From the NCBI GenBank assembly GCA_963691655.1, contig OY829326.1:137658998-137722997 (forward strand): a stretch of 64,000 bases of DNA, read 5' to 3'. Under the pieces are notes generated by a model, which searched no databases, was not told the origin of the DNA, and worked only from the letters and a program-made list of their open reading frames with translations. Source of the stretch: Toxonevra muliebris. Lineage: Eukaryota > Arthropoda > Insecta > Diptera > Pallopteridae. Positions 37,450 to 50,040 of this stretch are shown here, in pieces (position 1 is the stretch's first letter; every line of letters begins with the position of its first letter). A program made the position numbers and the translations under genes.

Positions 37450-38030
37450 TACAATTTTTATTTATTAACTAATTATTTAGCTAAACTTTCAGTCATGACT
37501 AACAAATAAGGACTAAATTTAGTCGTACCTAAATAGTTAATCACATTCACCACTAAATGAATTAGTGATTTAATCATTAGTCATTCAAACATTAGTTTTA
37601 GTCACATTGCCAGAGTTAAAAAAAATTTATTTCTGAAGCTTATTAAGTACATTTTCTGATATATGTTAAAATCACGAATGCGATTTTTCATAGGACTTGA
37701 TTTTAATGTTTAACCATTCGTTATAAATAAATAATTCGATAATTTCGCTATAGGAAATATTTCCGATTACAAAAATAAAAATAAGATTTTGCATTCCCAA
37801 CTGTCAAAACCCGCCAATTATTTCCCTGGAACTTGGTATTGAAAACAAACTAAATCGTAATCATAATTTGAGTCATGGTTACAAGTAAAATTTTAAGTCA
37901 GTAGTCAACGAGACATGACTAAATGATTAGATAAATTTTAGTCATTTGTTTGCGATTGATGATTGATTTTTTAGTCATTTCTTTTCATTCATTAGTTAGA
38001 TTGAATTTTGCACAACACTGCTTATGACTA
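37450..38030. repeat. Cluster of TTTAGTCA / TGACTAAA words
   Basis: Two blocks (37480-37610 and 37865-38000) are dense in tagtca, tgacta, attagt and actaat words in both orientations, separated by a calmer centre. The whole has an inverted character and its right end reads gcacaacactgctt. It is most likely a MITE with sub-terminal short repeats. The boundaries are not defined. Confidence 0.45.
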
Positions 38031-40503
38031 GCTTAGAATTTCAATTGGAATTTTGAACATTTTTTATAATTAAAATAAAAATTAAATAAGTCAACTAAAA
38101 CGAAGTTTTCTACTTACTAAAATTGATAGCTCGAAAATAACAATATAATGTCCAACTCTAGATTATACTGCTCAAATAGGAAGCTACTTTCCTTTACACT
38201 CTATTCGTGTGCTTATTATCCTGTTAAAATTTATATGTATTTTTTTTTTGTTTAAAAGGAAGATGAAAAAGAAAACTAATATAAAACTGAAATTAGTAAA
38301 ATTTGCTAGGTCATATTCAGAGTAGGGTGTGCAATGCTTAGGCATAACTATGCACTGCATCGAAAAGGGGAACGAAGAGCGTGAAATTGTCGACAAATTT
38401 TCCATGTTAACCTTTTTGTTTACTCATCTACTCTATAGAAAAACATACTAAAACATACACTACCGCCACTTTAGTAATACCTTTCTCATTCAATGCATTG
38501 TATAGTGTTGTGTATATGGTATGTTGTTGTCATTAATTGTAAGTTAAAAAGTTATTTTTATTTAACACTATATCGATTTATTACAATCTTAATAAGGCAG
38601 ATGTTCTTCTACATGTGCAAACACTATAAATATGGGTATGAGTACGGAAGGGCATGACTTTCTGCCTACTTTTGTAACGTACGTTTCTGGATAATGTATA
38701 AATAGATATGTATATAAATACATATATACATTTAGGTATATGTATGTCAGCAATAGTATGAAGTTCCTCTTTTTTTTTTTTTTACTAATTTTGGCAAAAA
38801 TTAATAACAACCCTTAGCAATAAAGAGGCAGACTACTGCACATACTACTAGCTTTTGTTTTTATACCTTTCCTTTTTTTAACTAAACATAATCTTGTCTA
38901 ATATTTTTATTTTGTTGTGTGCTTCACACTTAAGGATTATATGCATTTTTATAATGTTGTTTTATAGGAAAGAAGTTTTTTTGTTTTCATATATAATTTT
39001 TGTTCGAAAGTAGTTTCTTTTACCAAATTGGCACGCACTTCCGTTTCGTCTGTCTAGTCCTGTACACATGAGTTTTCTTTTTGGGAATTTTTGCAGCTGA
39101 GCATACTTTACATTCTTTTTTTTACATATATATATAGGTACATATATTAAGTTATTAATTTCTGAGTTTTTTTATATTATCGTCATGGTGATGTGATTTT
39201 ATTTTTAAATGTGAGTAGTTATGGAATTTAAGTGAAGGAAATGCAGTGGGCAATTTGAGATAGGTTGGTATTTGCCGGTAATATGAAGCCACAAATGAAT
39301 GGCTTAAAACAGGTGATTCAAGAAACATTCATTAACTTTATTCACTAATACATTGAAGTAATACAGAGATCGTTTGAATTGCTATTCTAAATACTTTATG
39401 GTTGGTTCTCGGGCCCAACACATAATAGATATTCCTAACATCTTATCCATTTAGTTTCCAAGTGTGTCCCTAGACAGCCTTCATCAAAAAGGATGTAATT
39501 TTGTTTCAGGTTTTATACTTTACAAGAAATCCGCCCTTCCGTGAAGTAGTTTTAAAAACGGCGATTTTAAAGATTGGCTCTGTTTCTTCTATATGTTTTG
39601 AAAAAACCCTCTGAAAGAAAATCATAGGCCTTTTCCTATAATCCCAAAATAAATCGTCAAAGTCATTCCTTTGCTGCGGCCCCTAAAGTGGTGTTACCCC
39701 TTAATAGGTTCAAAGTTAGACTGAACTATATACCGCAGGGGTAAAATTGTGTAAGCTTGTAATTCCCTAGTTGTGAAAATGAGTTTTATTTGTCAAAGTT
39801 GTGTACACTGTCTGAGAAATTAAACTCACTGAAATTTATTTAGTGAGTTTATTTCTGACTCTGAAGAAGTCGGTAATGATATAAATATGTATAATCCAAG
39901 CAAGCGACCAAAACTTCAACAGCAAACGCAATGAACATTTATTTAAAAAGAAAATTCTGAAGTTAGCTGCCGTCTCCACGATGCTATAATAGATTCTATT
40001 TGAATTCTCTCAACTTCAAAATGTTTTCTCTCTTGTGAGAGCAGGAACAGTGACATATTTTTCACAAAAAGTTAAGTGCTGCCAAGTTTTAATACGAAAA
40101 TATATGTATTTTTTAGGCTTTGCTTTTTTTCTTCATTCTGTTGTTATTTTTTGTTGACTTTACACAAATAAACCAAGTAAATAATTTTAATTTATGCAAC
40201 AATTGTTTCAAATTGCAGAATCTTAAAAACTTCATTTTGATTTTTGGCAAAAAAATGAATAGTAAAAATAAAAACTCAAATCCAACTGCTTTTATTTTGA
40301 TTTGAGAGGTTAACAATGTTATTGTGTTTATTTTCTACGAAGAAGTCGGTAGTCGGAGGTCAGTTGCTTTGGTTATGTTTATACCATGAAGCAGTGGCAG
40401 TTTGCAGCGCTGCTTTGGTTAGCGCCATTTCTAAATTAGCTGGCAGTGAACAGCTGATTTTTTTACTGCCACAACACGCTTTTTTTAATTTAGGCTAAAA
40501 GCT

Positions 40504-41204
40504 TGTAATCTGTGTGGATAACCAAACTGCTTTGAGAGCTATTGGATCTACTGTCATAAAATCAAAGGTAGTGCAAGATTGTCGTAACGTTTTGAGCAGC
40601 ATAAGACACTGCAGGGTAAATTTACGTTGGGTGCCCCGACATAGCAATATTGAATGAAACGACATGGCAGACGAACTTGTCCGAGCAGGATCATTAATGC
40701 TTGTCAGTGACGTAATCAACACGCTACTACTACCGTTTTGTGTTACGGCAGGAACCCCTAGTCGGCCAGTGGTGATGGCAGGATTACACGTACTCTGTGA
40801 CCACGACTAAACATTAAAAGGACTAAAAATATTTTTCGACTCGAAAAACATGTTGTGCACATGGTGTCGGGTATTATCACTGGTCATTGCGCTGTGTGCG
40901 TAATGTTATACAAATGGCGGCTATCGACTACCGATATATGCAGAGACTATGGAGACGAGGACGTTGTGGAATCTGGCGAGCATCTGCTATGCCATTGTCC
41001 TTCATTTCAGGAACGACGACTTCAAACTCTTGGGGCAAGGTTCTTTGACGGACTAACAGACATAGTTGATGCACAGAATTATCTACATAGCTTCCCGTCA
41101 AGACTGGGTAGCGCAGGGAATCGAACAGATAGGAAAGGTCACCCAAATATAAATGAACCCTCCGAATGAAAGTGCGTAGCACACACTCCTTCTTTAACCT
41201 AACC
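40504..41204 (+). mobile_element. 5'-truncated non-LTR retrotransposon insertion (701 bp)
   Basis: The insert is flanked by a perfect 13-bp target duplication, TAGGCTAAAAGCT (40491-40503 and 41205-41217). It encodes the end of a jockey/R1-type ORF2: VDNQTALRAIGS and LRWVPRHSNIE (RNase H), interrupted by TGA at the usual Gly-Asn-Glu site, then a Cys-His segment with GEHLLCHCPSFQERRLQTLG. The 3' end has no poly(A); it ends in tttaacctaacc. It sits in vnd intron 2 on the strand opposite to the gene. Confidence 0.9.
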
Positions 41205-41524
41205 TAGGCTAAAAGCTAAAAAAATAAAAGATGCTCAAAAATTATCAGGCTCTCCATCAAAATATATTTGAAAAATCTGCTAAAAAAAAAATTTAACAAA
41301 ATATTACGGTATTTTCTTTTCTAAAGAATTACTAAAATTATTACAACAAACTTATTGCCTCGAAACTGCTCGCAGATTAAAAAAAAAAACATTTTTAAAT
41401 ACCCAAACATTATTTATTATTATTTGCAAACTTTATTTGGACACGATCTGATCTTAAGAAAATATTTTTATTGGTTGTAAAAAAAAAAACCGAAATCTAA
41501 AACTGATACTGCTTCTCTACGATC

Positions 41525-41815
41525 AGGGCTGGGTAAATTCAATTACATTACAATCCCAATTCCAATTATAAGGAATTGTAATTGGTACTTTAATGTTTTC
41601 AATTCCTTGGTAATGGAATTGATAAAAGTTTTAATTCCATTACCTGGAATTGTAATTAAAATTTTTAAATTCCTAGGTATTGGAATTGGAAAAATTTTCA
41701 ATTCCATTACAGGGGATTGTATTTTGTAATTAAAAATATATCAATTCCTTAAAGGAATTGAAAATGTAATTGAAAAGAAAGGAATTTATTATTTAAGTGT
41801 AATGAATTACTTTCT
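41525..41815. repeat. GGAATTG / CAATTCC palindromic tract
   Basis: From cagggctgggtaaattcaat the sequence alternates ggaattg and caattcc words with TAATTACA spacers for about 290 bp, making many nested inverted repeats. The start CAGGGCTGGG resembles a hAT terminus, but no matching right end is seen. Confidence 0.55.
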
Positions 41816-42114
41816 TGGAATTAAATTCCAATTTAGTTGGAATGATTCCTCGAAAGTAAAGAGAGAGACAACACAGTTTTGCCAGACCAACCTACAAAAT
41901 GATCAAACAGTGCGCTTTAATTTCTTGGTCTCAATCAGATTAATCCGAGAAGGTGAGGAGAAGGAGGAAAGCTATTTGCGTATTTTTATGAAATCGGGTC
42001 TTATTATAGACAAGAAAATTAGTTGAAAAGTCTGCCTCAGCGGACAAAAACTTAAAGTTATAATCAAAATTTAAATGCAAATTTATTTTTCATACTAAGA
42101 ATTCATCAACTCAC

Positions 42115-42770
42115 CATATAAATCATTCTCTTTGATCCATGCTCCTCGGCCCGGATGATGTGTTAACATAGAATGGGCCAATTGATGATACGATGACATG
42201 TCATCGGGAAAATTATGAAAGTTCTTTGGCAAATATTGACCTGCAGCAATTAATTGTGCAGCGGCTTGTGCTGATGCAACCGTTGTTGGAACAGGAAGAT
42301 GCGAATGGGGATGCGTATGTGGATGATGATGATTGCCCCCACTATCGATATTTATTAAATTGGTTGCAATATCACCAGCACTGTTGCTGTTACTGCTACC
42401 ACTGGCACCGATACCATTTCCAATTGATGGTGCGGTTGTACTGTGATTAGAATTTGGTTGTTGTGTTGCTGCGGCTACAGTTGCCGGATCATCACCAGCT
42501 GCTGTCGCAGAAACCGTTACAGCACTTGGTACATCAGTTAAGATAGCGGTTTGTCTTAAATGATTGCTATTCACTTCTGAATTACTATTATTGTTATTAT
42601 TATTAGGACTAATATCAGTTGTGGTTGTCTGATGATGATTGTTATGATGATGATGGTGATGATGTGCGGGAACAACGCCATTTTTTAAATCAGCACCATC
42701 TAAATTGAGTATATCGGATATGTGAAAACCGGATGAACGTTGCGAGGCTGGAACTTTTGCATCGAAGAGG
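42115..42770 (-). CDS. vnd: vnd exon 2: TN/eh1 motif and linker
   Basis: This internal coding exon is bounded by the acceptor ACCTTTTCAG (ending at 42771) and the donor GTGAGT (starting at 42114). It opens with LFDAKVPASQRSSGFHISDI and LNL, the TN (tinman/eh1-like) motif that recruits Groucho in NK-2 proteins (residues about 180-202 from the GTG). A run of seven His follows, then Asn/Thr/Ala-rich linker, HHHPHTHPHSHLP, and AGQYLPKNFHNFPDDMSSYH with AWIKENDLYG at the end, all in the order known from Drosophila Vnd. The exon carries 656 nt and enters and leaves in phases that fit exons 1 and 3. Confidence 0.95.
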
Positions 42771-43720
42771 CTGAAAAGGTAAAACAGAAAAAATTATATA
42801 AATTATTATAAGTTGATTTAAGAAAAACTAAAGATATTAAAATCAAAAACAGGATAAAAAATATTCTATTTTATATAGACTTTAGGATTGATTAATCATC
42901 TTTTGAACACTGAGCATAAGCTTATAGTAAAAGTAATACTTTATAATTTATTTTAATTTTAACTATTTTCGTATTAATTTTAATTATTTTCATTTGAAGT
43001 GTCGTTGAATACATTAAACTTCCACTAAGAAATCGAATAAAATGATAAATTTAAGTTGAATGTGACATTGTTCGCCTTCATATTTACTATTTGATGTCTA
43101 ACAAAGCCCAGAACAAGAAATTTTTTTCTTTTAAACCCGCCGTATTGAGTAAGTGATTTTAAATTTTTGAACTTTGATTTCGGATTCGAAATCTGTGATT
43201 GAAATAATCATAGAATAATAATGAAAAAAAAAAATAGACTTATAAAAATGAAAGATCAAGTTTTGAAATACATGCCCAAAATTTGTTACAATCGTTTTGC
43301 ATACAATACATTTTCAAAATCGTTGGATCTCTAGTTATGGCGGCTTTAATCATTCACAGCAATAAAGGAAATTGCTAATTTAATTAAAATTTTGTACTCG
43401 GGATTTTTGGGGTTACTGAATAAACTTAAAATAGAGATTTTCATATTGGGTCTATGACAAATCTATCTCTTACATTAACAGCTTAGTAGACACTTCAAAG
43501 TTAACGTCGGATGCCCGGCGAATGGCAAAAGGAAGTTGCTGATGTCGACAACACATTCAGTTTTACTGTATGGATGTGAGATATGAGCGGACGCGTTAAA
43601 AGCGAAATATCGAAAGAAGGTCTTATCGTCAGTTTAGCGGACTGCAGACTTCCGGTAGCCGCACAATGTAGGAGGTTGCAGTACTGGTGATCAGCTGAAC
43701 GACACCCATTGACCTACTTA

Positions 43721-45021
43721 AGCGCGGTTCACGCCAAATTGGCACGCTTTGTTGTGGTCACCACTTCGCCCCTAGTCATAAGAACAACAAATTTTTTACT
43801 GGGATTTGTTTACAATACCGTTACCGTTAATTGATAAATTTTTCATATTAATTGAACGCAAGTTGGTGATTGTGTGCACAATGGAAGCTGCAAATAGAAA
43901 ATTGATTGTGAACTAATTTATTGAAAATCCGTCGTGGTCTGGTTCAAAGATTGCGAAAGTGTTAAATATCTCCAAAAGAACGGTATGTAGAGTTATAAAA
44001 CGATATAAAGAAACTCTTAGTGTTGAAAGAGCTAAAAAAGTTGTGAACAAAATGGGAACCACCAACCTAAAATTAAAGGCAAAGATCTTGAGGTCCATCA
44101 AAAGCAATCCCGGACTATCGAATAGCGATCGTGCCAAAAAATTCAATACCAGCAAAAATACTGCTAGACGAATACGCATAAAAGTTGGGCTAAAGTGCAA
44201 TCGTGCTATAAAATATCCAAATAGAACAGACAAACAGAATTTGCTGGCCAAAAAACGTGCTCGTCTTCTTTATAATAATGTTTTGACCAAATTCAATGGA
44301 TGCATTATTGTGGATGACGAATCATACGTAAAATTTGATCTTAAACAGCTTCCAGGTCACACATTTTATATGGCAACGAATCGTGGTAATGTACCCTCAA
44401 AATTTAAGTACATAAAAATGGATAAATTTGCAAAGAAAGCAATGGTGTGGCAGACTATTTGCAGCTGTGGTCTCAAATCCAGGGCATTTGTGACATCCTC
44501 TTCTATGACGTCTGATATTTACATCAAAGAGTGCCTTTCGAAACGGCTATTGCCATTTGTTCGTCACCAACATTCGCCAGTGAAGTTTTGGCCTGATTTA
44601 GCCAGTTGCCACTACTCTAAGAAAACCATGGATTGGTATCAGACAAATAAAGTAGATGTAGTGTCCAAATATATGAATCCACCCAATTGCCCCCAGCTTC
44701 GATCGATCGAAAAATACTTTACTATTACAAAATATAAGTTGAAGAAAAATGCAGGTATTGTCAAAAATATGAATTCAATGTTACTAAAATGGAGCCAAAT
44801 AGCCACAAAAGTATCCAGAGCAGATGTTCAAAGGTTGATGGGGTCCATTAAAAGGAATACCCGGAACATTTTGCACAACAAACAAATTTAAATCTTTTAA
44901 TATTATAGTATTAAAACACAATATTAAACTTATCATTTAATACATTATTTGTTATTCTGAGTGTTCTGGTTAAAAATAAACAGCAACTTTCCTGCGTGCC
45001 AATTTTGCGTGAACCGCGATT
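43721..45021 (+). mobile_element. mariner-family (DD37E) transposon, 1.3 kb
   Basis: The left end GCGGTTCACGCCAAATTGGC and the right end (inverse of GCGGTTCACGCAAAATTGGC) form inverted termini of about 25 bp with one mismatch. TA lies at 43719-43720 and 45022-45023, as expected for this superfamily. It contains a single, almost open transposase frame. It inserted into an R1-like LINE remnant inside vnd intron 1. Confidence 0.9.
43881..44891 (+). pseudogene. mariner/Tc1 transposase, one premature stop
   Basis: ATG at 43881 opens MEAANRKLIVN, followed by TAA at 43914-43916 (codon 12); the frame then stays open for 324 codons to 44891. It has two helix-turn-helix regions (IAKVLNISKRTVCRVIKRY and DRAKKFNTSKNTARRIR) and a catalytic region with VDDESYVKFD, WPDLASCHYS and PNCPQLRSIEKYF. 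Thirty-seven residues separate the second Asp from the Glu, which is the DD37E signature known from dipteran elements of this type. With one stop it is close to intact, so the copy is young or is an internal reinitiation candidate (next in-frame ATG at 43959). It would act in the nucleus by cut-and-paste transposition. Confidence 0.9.
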
Positions 45022-46776
45022 TAGCTCATGAGCGCAAGAAAACATTGCAGCTGAAAAATACAAACAACAGCATGAGGGCAACGTCACAGAAAGTCAAGTG
45101 AATGATGCAGAACGCACATGCAATGCATGTGGTGGCAAACACAGCGCAAAACCTTGGAAAACGTGGTTGGGCTATTTTCGCAGCTGACAGTGTAATTGAA
45201 ACGATGTTGAACAGCAAAGAAAATTGGTGTCACGTAGCAAGATACGTCGAAGACTTGCTACATAATAAGAAGCGAGACCTGGACGCAGGTATAATAATGA
45301 GGAGAGTCCAGTAAGGACAAAACGAGACCTCCACCTTGAAGTAATGTAGCAGTGGAAGTAAGCCCCATAAGAATGAGAAGGATGTTTTAATGGGTGCAAC
45401 TTCCACATACAAATGCTGTAGCTCAGTTCAAAGTGATAACTTCCATGTGTTGCCCATGAATAAATCAGCTTGCATAATAACAGTTCAGTGATCAGGAATC
45501 AACTTTCAACTTCCACAAAGCATCCAGACGGAACTTTCGATATTTGCATACAAATATGTAGTTAAAATTTTAGTTTAATTTAGAACGGCGGCTTTAAATG
45601 ACTTTCATTGGTATATTTTGGAAAATTACAAACATCAGACATATAACCTGTCTTTAACGGACGGACGGACGGTAAGGATGTAATATTTCACAAACTAAAT
45701 TTCCGATTTGAAACTTGATACATACGGACTTTTTGTGGGTTATTTGTAATATTGAAGTCAAAAATATCAAATTTTAAATAACTGATGTCAAATAGATCGG
45801 AAAATGTAAAACACATTCAATTTATATAAATTACATGGTTAAGGCTGGGTTATAATAGTGCGATAATGTATTGCAAGAGGGCAAGCTGCCCATTAAATAA
45901 CAAACAAAAACTTTCAATCTGGCAATATACAATGCTGCGTTATGTGAGACCAAGGCGGATTTAATATGGTGGTAGCAGCATTACAACAAGTACAACGTAA
46001 CCATAACTACACGCTACTTTGTTGTTGCTAAAAATCGTAATTGTCAAAAGCACAAGAACAAATGCGTGGAAAACAAAAACAAAAAAAACAAAGATTTTGA
46101 CAGTTAATTATCTTCATATAAAAAAAAAATTAGAGAAGAAGACAGAGCTGTCGCTGCTATCACCTATTATAATTTCGCCATGTGTGAGACAGTGTTGTGA
46201 GAGAAATTGAATATTTCGCGCAAGGTGAATTCATATAGAAGATGACAGCCATGGTGAAATCATGTATAAGGTGATAGCAAGATAACAACAATTTCACCTT
46301 GGCAAAAAAAAAATACATCTTTGTTGTTGCGTCAGAGACCATAAAATGTCAAAATCAGCCGTAAAACAAAACAATAACAACACAACTTTGTTGTTGCGGC
46401 CATAATGACGGCATACAAAGAATTTCAAAATGGAGAAAATACGTAAGCAAACAATCAAAAGTAAATAATGATTTTGACAGCCTATGGTATTGACCACGAA
46501 GAAAGAAGAAGAATGATTTGCTGGTAACTTCACCTTGTATAAATTCATTTTTGTATGTATTATTTTTACATGCACATATTTGTTAGGTGTAAAAAAAAAT
46601 TTTGTGAAGAATTACAATGATGATAACGGACATTATCGATCCTTTCACATATGCTCACGTACAATCTCGACCGGTTTCTCCGTGAGAATCTCAAACATTA
46701 TTATTATTCTTTCACACCTTTTGCAATGCTATTGTTGAACTAAATAGGTATACAATCGTATTTTTTTACTAGTGTG

Positions 46777-47030
46777 CACTAGCGGACCCAGAGATACCCA
46801 AAGGGAGGGCATTTAATTTTTCGGTCCCTTAAAATTTTCTTTTGCTCATGAACAATGATCGAAATGTATGAGATATTTATCGTTAAGGTGTTGTCCCATC
46901 TAGTAATCCTAATTCAAATCCTGTTAGAAGAGGTTAACTGCCCCTTTTTCATAGTGTCAAAAAATAGAGTAAATTTTGGAATCTCAGCAACCCTTTCCCT
47001 ATTGAAAATTGCTAGATCCGGTTATGAATG
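46777..47030. repeat. Possible small DNA-element (CTAGCGGACCCAGAG)
   Basis: It starts CACTAGCGGACCCAGAGA at about 46777 and has TTGCTAGATCCGG near 47010-47022, roughly its inverse. A similar start, CTAGCGGATCCAGAGG, lies at 62043. The boundaries are weak. Confidence 0.35.
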
Positions 47031-47379
47031 TAAATTAACTTTAAGTACTTTCTCTAAAGTTAAACAAGCTTGGTACTTTTTGAAGTGGTTGTACATAAAA
47101 TAAGTTCTAAGCTGTCCCAATCAGAAGTTTAACAAGCAAATTTCTGCCAGCACGTTGGTTGGCAGGGTAGGGGAAGATTTCAAGCTGATTTATTACAGTG
47201 AAGCTAGGTTTTCACGATGTTTTTTCTTTGCTATAATACCAGCGGTTTTAGCTATCCCAATTTTTAGTTTCATAAAATTTTGACTTACTTTTGTTTCGGA
47301 ATCGTCTTTAGAATATTTTTAAGACCAACATAGAGGCCAAGAATAGGAGAATAGGTTCCTTGTTCAAAAGAACTTTGGT

Positions 47380-48013
47380 GTACAAAATTTCAGCAAAATC
47401 GGCTCGTCCATAGATGGCGCTCCAGTACAAGGGACATTTTATTTTCTAAGATTTTTGCTGCGGAACTCTATTTGGAATATATTTTGGATCAAAGAGTTTT
47501 CTTGCGGGCGGTACATAGATGGCGCTCTAGTGCAAGGACAAATTTAGATTTTTCTTAATTTTTCTAACCCTTGCTTCGAAGCCTCCTTTGAAATACTTTT
47601 TAAATAAAAATAGGCTCCAAAAAAGGATTTCTTAGTATAGAAAATTTAAATAAAATCGGTGGGCCTATAGATGGCGCTCAAATACAAGGATAAATTCTGA
47701 TTTTGTTGAAATTTTGTTTGCTACGATTTTTTGGGTCGAGAAACTTATCTATTTTTATTTAAAAAATATTCCAAAAGAAAAATGGTGGAAAATTTGAATT
47801 TTATCTTGTATTGGAACGCCATCTATGGTCCGACCGATTATGTTGGAATTTTCCACATCAGGGGTCAGAATATTAATTTGTGGTCTATATTTTGATCTTA
47901 AATACCATATATCCCAAATGGTGCTCCGCATCAAAAATCCAACAAAAGTGGAATTTTTCCTTGTACTGAAGCGCCATCTATGGGCTGGCCGATTTGGTTG
48001 AAATTTTGTGCAC
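47380..48013. repeat. Inverted array with five TAGATGGCG motifs
   Basis: TAGATGGCGCT lies on the plus strand at 47411, 47516 and 47668, each followed by a tacaagg- or gcaagg-like word and, in two cases, preceded by AAAATCGG. The reverse forms lie at 47815-47825 (one change) and 47970-47980, the latter followed by GGCCGATTTGGTTGAAATTT, the inverse of the left unit. The whole can fold as a long hairpin. TAGATGGCG resembles the core of the CTCF site; binding is not shown. Confidence 0.7.
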
Positions 48014-49298
48014 CAGAGTTTAAGGGGTACGTTTTATCTTGTATTTACCCCCTCTTCTAAAAAAAAACGCTGTGTGTAGGTTACAAATTCGATCAACTCT
48101 ACTGAGCAGTGTCTTCTCGTTAATCATATCGAAACTTTTCCAAATGCTACCCACGCAAACAAAGCAAGAGTTTCAAATTAATAAAATAACTCTGATGTAG
48201 ACTAAGATACATCTCTTTAGTTCTCTCTTTAAAGTTAAAACCTTCAAGATAATCTCTTTAAAATGAAACTAATACTTTCCATATGTGATAACTTATTTAA
48301 ATTTGATTTTCAGATAACAGATAAATACCAAATCCGCTTTAAAGTAGGCAGTGTCTTAAATTTATTTACACATGTTCATTGATATATTTATACAATTTAC
48401 AAGAAAGTACCTGAAATTACAAATTAAAGGTGAAAATGAAAAGAAAAAAAAAGAAGGAAATAAAATCGAAAAGGAAAAACTTCAAAACAATAGTAGCGTT
48501 TAATGCAAAACACATGTTGCATGCATGTTGCAGGGTTTTTCCAAACTAAAGGCAGTGTTTTCTACAATACAATATCCTATGTACATTTCACGAGACAATG
48601 AAGTTCTCACGCATGTTCACTTTACCTCACGCAGTGCAACTTGCACGCTGACCTCAAAGTAAAGATTAATTTTTTTTTTCTCAACACATGTTGGACTTGG
48701 GAATTCCCAATGTGTAATGCCAGACAGTATGTCGCCAGTACTTGCTACAACACTTATACACATGTAGAGAAAAATAAGAGAAAACACACACATACACATA
48801 CACCGATAAGTACAGGTGAGTTTTCCTGTGCAATTGCATTTCCGCATTCTTGAATTTTATTGAACAAGTTAGAGAGCACTGTAGGTGGACTAAAGATTTG
48901 GTACATGTGCCATCCAGATGTTGGGAATATGATTGGAATTTCCCAAATTTGAAGATTTTCACGTTTTGTTAATTGTTAAGGTGTTTATGTGGAAATTTTA
49001 CAACTATACATATATATAGTATAAACAGAAATATGTAGATAGATTTCATGAGAAAGTTCTTATCGGCAAATATTGTTTCATTGCAGGTGATTTAAGGGTT
49101 TGCACATGTGCGTTAGGTAGATCTCAAGTAATGCAATTTATTTTATAACTTCAGAAAAGGTTGCTACTTTTCAGATTGTTAGTGCTGTGAAGATAAGTAC
49201 GCACTTAAGCTGAAGCATATGGTTGGAATATGTTCTAGTTATAAATTTCACAATTTATCTCATTTCATTTCTTAGAAATTGTTTTTCTTATTTTGTAA

Positions 49299-50040
49299 CC
49301 CTTTCGGGACTGTAAGGAAACCAGAGGAGATCGCGCAAAATCGATTCGGGATTTGCATTGTCTGACCCCAATTTCTTTTTAAAATTTTTGATCAAAATAG
49401 ACATTTTGCTCTTCTGGAGGCCTGAACTTTCATGGGTCACCAGTGATCCTGTGTGCCTCAATGGGATTTTTGACAAACTTTTTCTGTGTATTTTTATTAG
49501 ATATTTTTTTTTAAAGATAGACAAAGTAATTTAGTATTGATTTTTCACTTAATCCTTTCTTAACCGTAAGGAAACTAGAACCGATAGAGTAAAACTGAGT
49601 CTAAATTCGCATTCTTCGACCCCCATTTCATTGTTAAAAAGTTCATAAAAAGTTTTAATTGAAGATCTTTGGGTCACCGGTGACCCATAGTAAAACTTCT
49701 ATATCCCAGAAAGTAGACAAAAATTTAAAAAGATGGGAAATTATGTTTGAGTAAATAATTTTTCCCACAACATATTTAAAATTTTATATATTTGGACAAA
49801 TTTTGTAAAAATTGTGAGCGATCGAAAATTAACAAAAAAAAAGAAAAAAAAAACACGCAATTCTTTCATTTTGATCCGCTATAGTACCGTTAACAAAATA
49901 TTTGTATATTTTTTAATTGTAATTAAAGAATCATTCATCCTTTTCCAAAAGCCCTAAATTTATAAAAACTGATTAGATAGTTTAAAAAAAATCGCAAAAA
50001 TTAATCTAGTGACACCAGTGTCACCATGGTACCAAAAGGG
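49299..50040. mobile_element. piggyBac-like TTAA MITE with internal tandem units
   Basis: CCCTTTCGGGACTG begins after GTAA (decayed TTAA) and ACCAAAAGGG ends before TTAA (50041-50044). The interior has two related units of about 265 bp (from 49299 and 49560) with CTGTAAGGAAACCAGA / CCGTAAGGAAACTAGA and GGGTCACCAGTGATCC / GGGTCACCGGTGACCC, the last a perfect palindrome. No transposase is present. Confidence 0.55.

Larger units (their letters stand above)
34472..42114 (-). other. vnd: vnd intron 2 (7.6 kb)
   Basis: The donor GTGAGT lies at 42114-42109 and the acceptor TTCTTCCAG ends at 34472. It splits a Gly codon (G|GA), matching the known protein order. It contains hAT copy B (35662-36486), a repeat-rich palindromic region (37450-38030), a non-LTR insertion (40504-41204) and a CAATTCC-rich tract (41525-41815). 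No other coding exon is seen. T-runs and TATA-like words fill the rest. Confidence 0.9.
43500..45360 (+). mobile_element. R1-like non-LTR fragment split by a mariner
   Basis: Left of the mariner, frames read SVLLYGCEI, ADALKAKYRKKVLSSV and R-T-A (43555-43660), typical of the C-terminal part of R1-clade ORF2. To the right, after 45023, basic AHERKKTLQLK (45024-45060) and other broken frames continue the same strand. Stops lie in both parts. The remnant ends somewhere before 45400. Confidence 0.65.
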
